Part shown: positions 33,552 to 44,829 of the stretch, piece after piece
Numbering within the stretch: position 1 is the stretch's first letter
Layout of the letters: each line of letters starts with the position of its first letter
Assembly: GCA_947069175.1 (NCBI GenBank)
Contig: CAMTDV010000002.1
Span: forward strand, 6,427,054-6,491,053
Length of the DNA stretch: 64,000 bases
Direction of reading: 5' to 3'
Source of the DNA: Scalesia atractyloides
Taxonomy: Eukaryota; Streptophyta; Magnoliopsida; Asterales; Asteraceae
The notes under the pieces: model-generated
What the model was told of the DNA's origin: nothing
The model's database searches: none
The model's input: the letters and a program-made list of their open reading frames with translations, nothing else
Translations under genes and position numbers: made by a program

Positions 33552-35640
33552 TGTCACACCCCGATATTTCCAACCAAATCCGGGTGGGCCCAGGTAGGGA
33601 GTATCGTGACGTAAGATTGGTATCGTCATAGTCAAACAATCACATATAGCACAGCGGAAGTCTTGAATTTAAATTATTACAGTATAAATGTCCGAATGTT
33701 TAAAATATTATACAAACAAATAGTATATGAAAAGATCCACAAGCGGATCGAAAAGTTACAAAATGAAATGACAGACTATAGGCTTCTATGCAAAGGAGTT
33801 GCAAATTCCTCTTAAGCATTTACCGGGCAACTTCCAGCCTATTTACGTATCCTTGCAACATGCGCTTAGTCTTTTGAAGATACGTCAGTTTACACTGGTA
33901 AATACAAATAACGACACATTTTGAAAATATTTCAAAATCATTTTATGTACACAATGGTACATATATTTTCATAAATAACTTGGGATAAACTATTTCTCAT
34001 GTTATCAGTTTTAAATGCTTGCCAATACATATAGGGCCCGGAAACTATGCCGAGATCATGATTAACCGACACACCACTTTAATACCCTTATAGGTAAACA
34101 CGTATTGGGGTATAAAAATATTTTATTATAGCATTAGCATCTGTCAGGTGTATGCCTACACCCCGTGCTTAGGTCGTGGCCATTTGCAATTAAATGACCC
34201 GTGGATATCTAGGACACGATCGTATCAACCCCCAATGTTTAAGTTATCAAGCAATACAAATTAAAACCGATTATTTGGATTCCCGACACATAGATCATTG
34301 ATCCCATACCCGACCATTCGGTAATAATATACCGTATCCCAAGCCCGTATATGGAAAATAGGTTAAGAGTATTTACCTGGGCTAAAACTCTTCTTAATAT
34401 GCAAGAATTATAAATAGCTCAGTCGTAATCAATTAACTAAGGTTGGTTGCAATTTATCAGAAGGCCCTAGTCTGGAACAAATGGTTTAAATAACTAATTA
34501 GAATGTCAATGGGTCCTTTTTAAGTCATAGACTTGGACCGATTAACTTAAATTAATGAAAACGGTACGATACGCTTGATTAAGCGATGACCGAAATAGAA
34601 TGTGGTTTAAACCCAACAAGTACTAAGACTTGTATAATAAGGGTAAGCAATATATATTATGGAATTTGATGTAAAAATGATAAGATTTGACCCCTTTCGG
34701 TAAACTTACGTAAGCTTAACCGTACGCCTATAAGCGATACCGGGTAGTCGGATGAGTTATAAACAAGTTCTATATGCCAATATACTTCAAATAAGTTGTA
34801 ATATTAGTAGGTTATCAACTTATATGATCATTAAGGTTTTAAAATCAAAATATGCGCCAAAAGGGCGTTTTGGTCATTAAATAACACAATTTATGATTTT
34901 ATATGAAAACTCAGTTTATGATCAGTTTTATAACATCAAAATATGTTAATAACATATTAGTACATAAGTCACTTGCAAATTCGTTATTGATTAAAACCTT
35001 ATTTTTTTGCAAAAAGGGCATTTTGGTCAAAGTATGACTTAATATCGAAACTTGTACAAAAACTCAGAATATGATTATGACCGCGTATTATAACCTCAGA
35101 GGGTTATGATACATTAAATTACGATTATAATTCAACCTTAAGTCAGTAGCAAACTAATCTCAGTCGGGTCTAAACCGAAAGTCAAAGCAATTATCAAAAT
35201 TGTTTAACTTTTGGCTTTAAAAGCCTAATAAATGAAATGTAGCTGAAAGGGGCACTTACAAGTGATCCTCAGATGAAAATAAACTTGAATGGGAAACTCT
35301 CTATGGATCAGGAACCTCTAGAAGTGATGAAAAAAGTATAAGGTGCAAGTTTAAAGTGTTGCAAACACTTCTATTTATAGTGTTGGAGCTTGAAGGAGGT
35401 GTTCCAGGTGTTAGCAGAAGTCAAAGGGTGAGGACAAGTGTCCTAGAATGTGGCATAGCAAGCTTGAAGCCCCTGGTTTCGAGTTAATGGTTTTTGGCAG
35501 CTTTGTGTGGGCAACAAGCCAAAATATACCACAATCTCTGATCCTAATGATAATGTAATATCTGTTATAACTAAGCTCTGTTGAAGGCAAAGCTCTGCTG
35601 AAGTCTTTAATCCATTGCGCTTTAAAAAAAACACAATTTT
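33552..35640 (-). repeat. LTR-derived block in reverse orientation
   Basis: It begins TGTCACACCCCGATATTTCC then GGGTGGGCCCAGGTAGGGAG, a terminal type I know from Asteraceae LTR elements. On the minus strand there is a TATA-like CTATAAATAGAAG (35368-35382), so the transcribed direction would be leftward. No gag or pol is present, which fits a solo LTR or fragment. The right boundary is uncertain and no TSD was found. Confidence 0.45.
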
Positions 35641-35959
35641 GTGTGTTTTTCGTTCATTGCGTTTTTAAAATATTTTTTTAAAAGTATAGCAAAAGTATAC
35701 TCATTTTAAAAATAAAAAATGTTGCTTTTTATAGTGCAATTTTAATAAAAAAATATCGAAAGAATTATTAACGTTTTAAAAATAAACGAAATTAAAAGGA
35801 ACATAAACTATTGCGAGATTCACCCAAAAACTACCTCACGCGACAAATTTTTTTTTTTATTCTATCGATAATTACTATAATACAACAGCCTCGTTAATGA
35901 GACAAAAATGGTTACTACACGTGATGCAACACGCGCCACCGCACACGTCTGACAGTGAC

Positions 35960-36055
35960 AGCTATATATTCCACCACCACCACCACCATCCTCTCCACTT
36001 TCATTTCCTCGTCTTCACGCTCCACTTCTTCACTTCACTCCTCTACAACCGACAG
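35960..36055 (+). other. Probable non-coding first exon of the pfkB gene
   Basis: A CT-rich leader ends at a strong donor (CGACAG|GTACAC, 36055/36056), and an acceptor TTTCAG at 36127-36132 lies just before the ATG at 36140. Joining the two does not extend the reading frame upstream, so this is read as a 5' UTR exon and intron. Its start is not defined by sequence. Confidence 0.5.
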
Positions 36056-36139
36056 GTACACATCTTCACTCTTATCACATTACTCAATATTATTCCGCTA
36101 CAAACCTACCGGCAATACATACATGATTTCAGGTCAAAC

Positions 36140-39100
36140 ATGTCGTCTCCATCAACGCAACTTGAAGCTCCAGTCGTGGTACGTATATCTACTCGATTTC
36201 ATTTCTCAATATCAGTTTATTATCTCGTGGAGAGTTAGTTAATCGATTGATTCGCGCGATTGTCTGTGATTGATGTTAATTAGTATGAACTTATGATTTG
36301 ATATGAGTGTTTCTGGTGTTGATTAACGCAGCTTGGATTCGGTGGTGTTTCGGTGCATCTGTTGGCGACTGTGGCGTCTTTTCCTAATCCTGACGATAAG
36401 ATCAGAAGCACTAGCATGAAGGTGAATCGTCTAGATAGTGATTTGTTTGTTTTCTGGTGATTTGTTGTGATTGTAATGTTTGATTGATATGATAGTGAGT
36501 TTATTGATCAAATTAGGTCAAGTTTTGTGGCTTTGATACAACAGTTGTGATTTTAGTGGTGCATTTAGTTTTTATTTATGCTTATGATTTGTTGAGGATT
36601 GATTTGCTTCCAGTAGAGTTCAGGAGGAAAGTCTGATTGGAGTTCTAAGTTCTAACAGACCATTGGTGCTGGTTTATTGGCTAAAATCATGTTCATGTGA
36701 GATTATTGTTCTTTTAATTTATGAAATTGGATATGTGCAATGTATAGCTAGTATGTTAATGAACTCAAAGTATATTGCTAGAATTTTATGCTTTAAAGTT
36801 ATCCATAATTACTATAATACAACAGCCTCTACATAATCTTACTGATTTCTTGTTTTCGAAATTAAGTTTCTATACTCATTACTAGTTTTTTTTTTCTTTC
36901 GCTTTATGCAAGCAGTTGGGATATATCAGTTTATGCTTCTTCTTTTTCTTCAGTAATTTTTTTTGTATTATTTCATCCATTGTTAATAAATTGTTAATAT
37001 GTTATTGTTTTTAAATGCTCAATATATATGTAAATTTTACTCTCTTATTCAAATAGATAGCCAATTTTTGGATTATCAGATAAATTTACTGAAAGTCTTG
37101 AATTTAGAAGTTGCTCTAGGCTTAAAGGTTAACCAATAACCATCATCATTCACTAAATCTGTTTTTAGGTTCAAGGAGGTGGTAATGCAGGGAATGCTCT
37201 AACATGTGCAGCTCGTTTAGGATTAAATGCAAGGTTGATATCCAAGGTATGTAATAAGCACATTTAATTACTGTATTATATACTTTTTAACATTTCCCTT
37301 GTGCTGAAATTACTTTTCAGGTCGCCAATGACACTCAAGGGCGAGGTGTCTTGGAAGAATTACGAGCTGATGGTGTAGATGTCTCGTTTTTTGTGGTAAT
37401 GAACATGGCTGCTGCTAACTTATTTCTTCATCTTTCCTGATAGATTTTCTCTCAACATTTTGTAAAAAAAATTAAAAACATAATTGTTAATTTCAACAGA
37501 CTGCACAAACTCTTTTGTTTTAGCAAGAATTATTAGAATATCGTCATTAATATGTCAGCTTATTTGTCTGTTCGCAGGTATCAGAAGAAGGAAACTCACC
37601 ATTTACCTATGTCATTGTGGATAATCAAACGTAAGGATACCTACATTATGATCCGTTTTCAGCATTCATAAGAAGTTTGTGCCAGAGGCTGCAAAACCAA
37701 ATTAGTTTTGTGTTAATTTTATTTATTTATTTATTTATTTATTTAATACTATATATTCCAGGAAAACTCGAACTTGCATTCATACTCCAGGGTCACCTTA
37801 TATGACTCCAGATGACCTCACAACCTCAACTGTGTCATCTGCTTTGAACGGCGTGCAGCTTGCTTATTTTGATGTACGATTGCATGAAACTGCTTTAGTT
37901 GTTGCACATGAGGCAAGTGTTGTGATTTCTAATCCTGCTTGGTTTCTTTCAGTTATATCAGAAACCATATATGACATTGAATAGTTTTTAACAAAACTTA
38001 TATAAATAATCCCTGTTATGTGTTACCAGTGCAGGCAAACAAGAGGGTATACCTATTTTAATTGATGCTGAAAGATTAAGAGAAGGATTGGACGAGTTTT
38101 TGAATTTATCGGACTATGTTATGTGCTCTGCTAAGCTTCCACAGGCAAGCTGATGTTTCTTCTAAATCATCTTTATGGTTTATATCTTACATCTCCAATA
38201 AAGTAAGCTGATTTCTTTCTTATTTAATGACTTCATTGGAATTGAGTCTATTTTACAGGCATGGACCAAAGCTCCAACTGTTTTGAGCGCTCTTGTTTCC
38301 ATGCTGTTAAGATTGCCAAAGGTCAAATTTGTCATTGTGACTTTGGGTGCGGATGGTTGCATAATGCTTGAGAGAAGTATAACTGGTTTGTCTAATTTTT
38401 TGTTATTTTAATGAACAGTTAGTGTTTCCGTTATAACTACGACAACTATATATTTTAATGATAATGTAACTTTTAAATAAATCGATTTAGGAGGTTTTAT
38501 GCATCAGAATTATTTTGCACAATTCAGACTCATTCGACCTGTTTATGTTTCAGCTAACATTTGTTTTCATTTTACTTGTTTCAAACGAACCGAATGAACA
38601 CGATCACGGCCTTGTTGGTGTTCGTTCGTTAAGGAAATAATGTGTTCACAAACTTTTCATGAACGTTTACCGGACAAGATTCTATGTTCGTGTTCGTTCA
38701 TTAAGAAAATGAACTTGTTCGTGTTCGTTCGTTAATTTTTGGTAACGAACACAAACGAATGTTCATGAACACAAATGAACATAAGCAAAAACAAAAGGCG
38801 TTCATGAACAAGAATGAGCACAAACGAACATATGTTAAAAGGTATGTTATATACAATACACTAAAATTTTTTAAGTATTGTATTAGTGGGAATTTTGAAG
38901 TATATAAATATGAATTAGAAAACCCTAATGAACTATCAAATACAAACGAACATAGATGAACACGTTACGAAAGTTGACGAACATAAATGACCGAACGCAG
39001 TCCCTGTTCATGTTCGTTCATTTAACTAAATGAACGAAAGTTCTTGTTTGTTCATTTATTAAACGAATGAACACAAACAAACTTCCCGCCTAACAGTTCA

Positions 39101-40980
39101 TGAACTGTTCGATGAACGTTTGGTTCGTTTTCAGCCCTACCTACTTGAAATGCAGATACCCGAATCGGCCGGTCCATAAGTAAATGGTTTAAAGTGTCAT
39201 CTCTAATTCTAACCTCAATGATGATTTACTATTACCTTCAGTTCCATCAGATGATGCTACGACTGAAGAAATGGATGTAGACAACCTACTTGAATTATTA
39301 AAGCAGAAAATTGATCGTAGTCAAACTGCTCCCACATACGTTTCATCGGTAAAGCCTTTATAATTAGCTTTATGTTGATGCTAAAACTTTATATTTCTTC
39401 TAAATAAATGCTATAAATATTAAACCATAAAACATGCAGATTATTTAAATTACAATATTGTTATTTAATTCTTTTTTCAGGGAATTACAAGACTGCAAGC
39501 CAAGGGAGTAGGGAGTGTTTGTGGTAGGCTATTTCTTGGAACAGCTGAGAAGATTCCAGAACCAGAACTCATTGATACAACAGGTGCTGGAGATGCGTTT
39601 ATAGGGGCTATCCTTTATGGTATGTATGTTTAACATAAAGGTTACATGCATAAAAGTAGAGGTGGCAAAATGGGTGGGTTTGGTAACGCAACAATCTTGT
39701 TAATTTGGTCCAGGTCATAATGGGTAGGATCGGGTTGACCCGTTTGATAATGCCTTTTCTCCACAAACTTAGAAATAATTAATGTGTTAAATATGATTAC
39801 AAAATTATATTATTACAATGACTTTTTAAATCTTTGATTATTTCTGTAGGAGCTCGAATGCATTAAAAATAGACTTTGGGTGACTTTCAATTTCAACCTG
39901 TTTGACCTGTATGGTCCATTTATTGAACATAAAGTGGCATGCATGAAAATCGAGTTGGCAAAATGGTTGGGTCGGGTACCTAGGCAATAATTGAGGATTT
40001 GGTATGGATCGTGTCGGGTTGATGCGTAAATACTTTATCCAAAAATCATAGGAATAACCCGTGTTAAATATTATACAGTTTATATTTCAATAACAATTTT
40101 GCTCTTTAAAGCAATTGCTTAGGGGTTCATATACATTAAAAATAGACTTTGAACAACTTCCATTTGACCCCATTCCTCTTTTAGCTATTCTTTTTATTTG
40201 ACCTGTAAAACTGTCACCTCGACGATTAATTCGTCGATATTTTGCTATGCATTTTGTCATTGAAATAGCTGAAGAGATTAACAACTTTTTATCTATATGT
40301 AATTTGTAGCTATTTGCACCAACAGGCCACCAGAACAAATGTTACCCTTTGCAACCCAAGTGGTCAGTATAAAATTTACACATTTGTTCTGTTATCATGA
40401 TATTTATCTTTGTCCGCAACATTTAATAGTCAAAAAGTAAAAATATTTTCATTGATGGGGTGTTTGGATGTGCAGTTTTAGATTGATTTTTCTAATTTCA
40501 AGAATCAGAATCATATAAACAAATAATAATTTGACTAAAAAATAATAATTTGATTAGAAAACAATAATTTGTTTTTTTGCATCAGTTACTTTAAATGTGA
40601 TTATTTTTTTCTTCTAAAAATCCAGAAAATCATTATTAATTTTTTAACACTAATCACATCTAAACACCTCATAAAAAGTGTATTGGAACCTTCAAGGGAA
40701 TGGCCCAGTGATAAGCGTGCCTGACTCCCTCTAGCATAAAATGTGTTTTATTACCTGATCACATTGGTTAGCAGAGAATTGGTAGGTCATGTGAGTTAAA
40801 CACTAACGGGTTGTCACGGTCACCCAAAAAAAACTATGTGTATTAATAGTTCGTTCTTGGAAACCGGGCCTAAATTCTCTATATCTATGTTCACAGGCAG
40901 CAATTAGTTGTCAGGCTTTGGGAGCTCGAACAGGCCTTCCACATCTATCAGATCCTCGATTAACGCCTTTTTTAGGTTAG
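36140..40980 (+). CDS. pfkB-family carbohydrate kinase, 12 exons, 369 aa
   Basis: Exons: 36140-36178, 36332-36421, 37169-37246, 37321-37395, 37578-37630, 37762-37916, 38035-38144, 38259-38385, 39242-39348, 39481-39619, 40310-40362, 40897-40980; lengths sum to 370 codons with the stop and all phases agree. The protein starts MSSPSTQLEAPVVLGFGGVS, has the glycine-rich GGGNAGNALT (residues 46-55) that binds the sugar and the pfkB signature DTTGAGDAF (310-318) with catalytic Asp316, and ends ALGARTGLPHLSDPRLTPFL. The family transfers phosphate from ATP to a sugar or nucleoside; the substrate cannot be told, although the length and the EGIPILIDAER segment fit the plant ribokinase-like / ketohexokinase-like group. 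No transit peptide is evident, so a cytosolic enzyme is likely. Intron 7 is GC-AG. Confidence 0.92.
38145..38146 (+). other. GC splice donor of pfkB intron 7
   Basis: Exon 7 ends CTTCCACAG and the intron starts GCAAGC; there is no GT donor before the in-frame TGA six bases on. The acceptor TTTTACAG at 38251-38258 gives the conserved junction Q|AWTKAPT. AG|GCAAG is the usual strong context for GC-AG introns. Confidence 0.8.
38590..39135 (+). repeat. GTTCATGAAC-type repeat in pfkB intron 8
   Basis: A low-complexity element is built from GTTCGTTCATTAA, GAACACAAACGAA and TTCATGAAC words, with strong self-complementarity between its two ends. A relative begins at 63811 in an intron of the myosin gene, showing that this is a dispersed family. 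Confidence 0.65.
39657..40205 (+). repeat. GGTGGCAAAATGGGTGGGT repeat, two units, in pfkB intron 10
   Basis: Unit 1 (about 39657-39925) and unit 2 (about 39950-40205) share GTTGGCAAAATGG / GTCGGGT starts, AATAGACTTTG and GACTTTC...TTTGACC segments. The same family occurs in intron 2 of the ALE2-like gene. Confidence 0.6.
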
Positions 40981-41770
40981 AGGCCACTTACAATTGCGAT
41001 TATTATGTTGTGGGTCGGGTAAGAAAATTGGGGCCCGGTTTCCGGATGTGGCTTTTCTTTATTGTATACTTCATTGGGTTCTTTTGGACAGACCTTGCAC
41101 TCCTTGTGCCATTTTAATTATCTTGTCTACTTTGCTTAAATGCTTCTATAACATATGCATTGTTTTGAAAAACTTAACTAAACTGGTATTTTTTTAGTGT
41201 AAAATAGAAATTTACTTTCGCTTTTGTGCTAAATGGGAAATCTATTTTATACCATTATTGAGTATTGTTACTAAATGATGGTTTTGTGTCCCCTATGAGA
41301 GGATAAAAGGAGGAATGTGGTGGTTAGATGCTGACTTGACATTTTCTATAATGACTTAATTGGGACAAAATAATTACAATGATAAATTGGATAACAATGA
41401 AAGTGAAGTATGGCATTAATAATTTATATAAGATTATTTATTAGTTTTTCTATCTTTTAATGTATTTAACATTTTCAATGTATTTAACATTTATAGCATT
41501 GATCATTTGTGTATAAAAGCGTAACATTTTATATAGAGAGCTCGTAACTGTGAGGCTTAACACTTATAGGCATAAGACGATGGAAGTTTTCAACTTAAAA
41601 TAACAATATATTACAACGAAGTATATCAAACCACAAAGATTACAGAAAAATCAAAAACACATGAGAAAGACCTAAACAATCATGTAAAAAGATATAGTAG
41701 AATCAAGGGTTCTTCTAATGGCTAGATCAATAAAAGCTATGGACTCTTCCCCTGATCACATGTTCATCCT
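40981..41770. other. 3' UTR of the pfkB gene, intergenic DNA, 3' UTR of the minus-strand gene
   Basis: No further coding exon is seen. The two genes converge here. 41200-41560 is AT-rich without a recognisable element. Confidence 0.45.
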
Positions 41771-42142
41771 CTACTTCTTCGACGGTGGTGGAGCGAAGAA
41801 AGGAATGTTTGGAAGAGCTGTGGGAAGGTTTGGGATGGTAGGCATAGACGACAATGGAGGCAAGGATACTTTGGGCATATTAGGGAATGTAGGGATTGTC
41901 GGTATTGTTGGGATGGTGGGCAATTGGGGTTGTGGCATATTCGGGATGGTGGGCAACTGGGGTTGTGGCATATTTGGGATGGTGGGGATTTGGGGTTGTG
42001 GCATATTCGGGATGGCGGGGATTTGAGGTTGAGGTGTCGTTGGAGTTGCTTGCAACAGGTTGCGAGAAGCGTAACACATCTCGTTGCTTGTGATTGAGAT
42101 TAATGCAAGGAAGAAAATGCAAATGTAGCCTATGGAAGCCAT
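41771..42142 (-). CDS. Secreted proline-rich PELPK-like protein, 123 aa, single exon
   Basis: The ATG at 42142 is chosen because it begins a typical signal peptide (MASIGYICIFFLALISITSN, probable cleavage after CYA near residue 25); the longer in-frame extension upstream includes the TATA region. The mature part starts SRNLLQATPTTPQPQ and consists of degenerate 10-residue repeats (IPTIPNMPQPQ, LPTIPNMPQPQ, four copies) followed by shorter PTIP and PNLPTALPNIP units and a lysine tail PPPSKK. This architecture fits small plant cell-wall proline-rich proteins of the PELPK / Arabidopsis At5g09530 type, often stress- or defence-induced. A wall-structural role is inferred. Antisense frames over the repeats are artefacts of the repetitive sequence. 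Confidence 0.82.
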   Translation of the reverse strand: MASIGYICIFFLALISITSNEMCYASRNLLQATPTTPQPQIPAIPNMPQPQIPTIPNMPQPQLPTIPNMPQPQLPTIPTIPTIPTFPNMPKVSLPPLSSMPTIPNLPTALPNIPFFAPPPSKK

Positions 42143-42218
42143 GTTAGGATTATAAGATATGGATATATGAATTGGTTTACTTATGAAAGGTGAATGTACA
42201 TGGGTTGAAATTAATAAG

Positions 42219-42226
42219 TATATATA
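42219..42226 (-). promoter_or_regulatory. TATA box of the PELPK-like gene
   Basis: On the minus strand CACTATATATACTT, about 77 bp before the ATG at 42142, which is the usual distance for a short 5' UTR. Confidence 0.65.
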
Positions 42227-42259
42227 GTGGGTATGGAACATTTGTTTTCGGAAAAAGTA

Positions 42260-43229
42260 GATTGTTGTTTGTAAAGACTTTTAAGTGGTTGGTTAACAAC
42301 TCTAAAGGTGTAGGCAAACTACTATGGAATGTCAAGAGGACCGGATTTGATTAGAACTCTTCCTTGTTTAGGCAACCAAGTTTATGTGGATATTGTTGAC
42401 AAGCTAAATTCAGAACCTTACTCTTTCTTACTTTCTTGCCATGTAATTCAAATCCTCGTTTGAAGTAGGAAGCGTAAACGAGTCAAGCTGAATCCAAGCT
42501 TGCTTAATATTGAGTTGAGTTCAAGACTATAATCTTGGCCCGTTTCAAGCTCAGCTTCGACTCTCATGTATTTTTTATTATTTTGTTTAGAGGCGTTTAA
42601 ATAATTATATACTACAAAATATATATATTTTTTAAAGTTATTTTATTTTAATTTTATAGTAAATAATATAAAACTAGTTATTATGTGATTATACATTGTT
42701 ATACAAAGTAATAATTATAATTATACAATAAGAAGTTCGTTTAGCCTCCTGAGTGTAGCCAAACTCGGTGAGTAAAGCTCCAGTTCAAGCTCTTTTGTTA
42801 AATAAACTCTAATTCAGATACGAGCTTAGCTCAAACTCGTTTACTATCGACTTGATGCAAGTTTTTATTGAGTCGGTTCTAATAGCACTTGAACTATTGA
42901 ATTGATATAGATGGCAAAACTGATGAGTTATTATCATTTGGGTTTAGTAAAGGTGTAAAGACTTTAGATGATCATGAAAAGATAGATGGAGCTTGTTACA
43001 TCTACCTCTATACTAGGAGTTTTCCTCATGTGATGCAGCGAAAAACTTACATAATTACACAAAAGGTATCTTACATATTTGCATGTAGACATATATAAAT
43101 AAAAAAATTATAAAATGCTTAAGATTAACTATGGAAATACCCATCACACACCACTACTCATTATTCAACCATTTTTAATGTTTTAAATACAAATAATATT
43201 AACATTCTTAAAGCGATTTTCGTAACAAA
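42260..43229. other. Intergenic DNA with degenerate repeats
   Basis: 42470-42890 has repeated words such as AGCTCGA / CTCGTTTAC and GAGTTGAGTTCAAG with partial inverted symmetry, probably an old MITE. The rest is plain AT-rich DNA. No exon recognised. Confidence 0.4.
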
Positions 43230-44030
43230 TAAATTACTAAACATAAAAGTAAAATACAAAAAAAAAGATCTACTCTTTTTCGTCGTCAAGTACTCGAAGT
43301 GCTTAATTATATTCCGCCAAAGTTACCAATCCAAGCACGTGTGACAGTTGTTTACGATACCAAAAAGGTGCTTTATTGGTTTATTTTACTAAACATAAAC
43401 GTAAAAATATATATATATATATACATCTACTCTTTATCATCGTTGGATAGTCAAAGTTCGTAATTATATTTTGTCGAAGTTATCGATCCACTCACGTGCA
43501 AAACCTTTCACGATATCAATAAACACTTTATTTTACTAAGCATAAACGTAAAATACAAATACAATAATAATAATAATAATAATATATACTCTTCATCGTC
43601 GTCCGGTAGTCGAAGAGTGTAACTATATTCCCCCAAATTTACCGATCCAAACACGTCGGAAAGACGCTTACAATACCAAAAAATACTTAATATTATACGA
43701 CTTTGTTTTCAATCAAATTTATATTTGAATGCTGACAACACAAATTCAACATAATTGTGTATCACTAACATCAATTAAAAAAAAAGAGGTTTCAACTCCT
43801 CATCATCAAGTAGTAAAGTGTGTACTATATTATGTTTAAATTAGTGATCCACGTGTGAAAGTCATTTACAATACCAACAATTACTTTATTTTACTAAGCA
43901 TAAACGTGAAATAGAAAAAATGTTAAGATCTAATCTTCATCGTGTAGAGCTTAATTATACTTTGTCGAAGTTACCGATTCAAACATGTGTGAAAGCCGTT
44001 TACAATACACAAAAAAAATTACCTAATTTT
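43230..44030. repeat. Satellite-like tandem array, about 5 diverged units of 150-180 bp
   Basis: TTTACTAA(A/G)CATAAACGTAAAAT recurs at about 43230, 43383, 43532 and 43890 (spacings near 153, 149 and 2 x 179). Between them recur ATCTACTCTTNNTCGTCGT, TAATTATATTCCGCCAAAGT-like and ACCGATCCAAACACGTG-like segments with GTTTACAATACCAA. Units have diverged and carry (AT)n and (AATA)n expansions. No coding content. Confidence 0.65.
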
Positions 44031-44639
44031 TTTATACAACTTCGTTTTCAGTAAAGTTTATATAGGAATGTTTAAAAGAAAAAAAAAAGTTAAACATAAT
44101 TGTGTATTTGGAATTTTTTTTAAAGTTAAAAACCGAAAGTCATTAAAGAAAATTAAATTAGATAATAAATGAAATATTATTTAAAAAAATCCTCACCCCT
44201 ACGATAGAAATTATAGTTACATAATACCTCAAAAGTATTGTGTTGAGTGACAAATGGGTGGTGGTGATTGAGTTAACAATTTTTTATACAAATTAATTGG
44301 ATAGAGTTGAATGAGTTAGAAAGAAGTTCGATCTGAAACCATAACGTTTGTATGGTTTAGAGTTACTAGTGCTTTAAGATGTTTAAATCCCAACTTTATA
44401 ATTTTATTTTATTTCATTTTAATAGTCAAACGTGTAGAATGTTCTCATAAATCAAGTGCTTGATTGATTGAATGGTTGGTCCGCTAATTTTATTATATGT
44501 AATTATGTATGTCAACCTTCAATGATGAGATTTTGGCATTCCTATCAGATTTATAACCATCCACTAAGGCATCATAAACGTTAATATATATTCTGTCTGA
44601 AGCATGTGTTTACCCTTTGTTTGCTTACATTGATGGATG
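44031..44639. other. AT-rich intergenic DNA, nothing recognised
   Basis: No credible ORF, exon or element boundary. Confidence 0.4.
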
Positions 44640-44829
44640 GCTAGGTACAGTGGTGAAGCTTGAAATTTCCGATTGAATAGTCGATAAACGTATATATCTA
44701 AAAAAAAGTTATAAAACTGGAGGTCGAAAACGTATATACCTAAAAAATTCTATACGAAAACTACATACCGGATACTACGAAACAAAAGGTTCGAAGGATT
44801 GAACGCCCCCTCCCGCCCCTGACTAGGTA
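44640..44829. mobile_element. Short hAT-type MITE
   Basis: The element (44648-44821, 174 bp) starts CAGTGGTGAAGCTTG and ends CCTCCCGCCCCTG, the same terminal style as the element at 3143. The flanks GCTAGGTA and ACTAGGTA match at 7 of 8 positions, consistent with an 8-bp target duplication. Confidence 0.65.

Noticed and set aside
38035..38050. Apparent one-base deletion in pfkB exon 7 making the gene a pseudogene
   Set aside because: The shift appears only if the GC donor at 37913 is used. With the GT donor at 37917 the frame is intact and yields HEASKQEGIPILID.
40685..40835. Possible second SINE in the last pfkB intron (AATGGCCCAGTGATAAGCG, A-rich end)
   Set aside because: No B box of the GGTTCGA type and only a 6-7 bp imperfect flanking match; not enough to call.
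41718..42093. Plus-strand glycine-rich ORFs (102 and 65 codons) over the PELPK-like gene
   Set aside because: They are antisense readings of the proline-rich repeat; the minus frame has a signal peptide, TATA box and clean stop.
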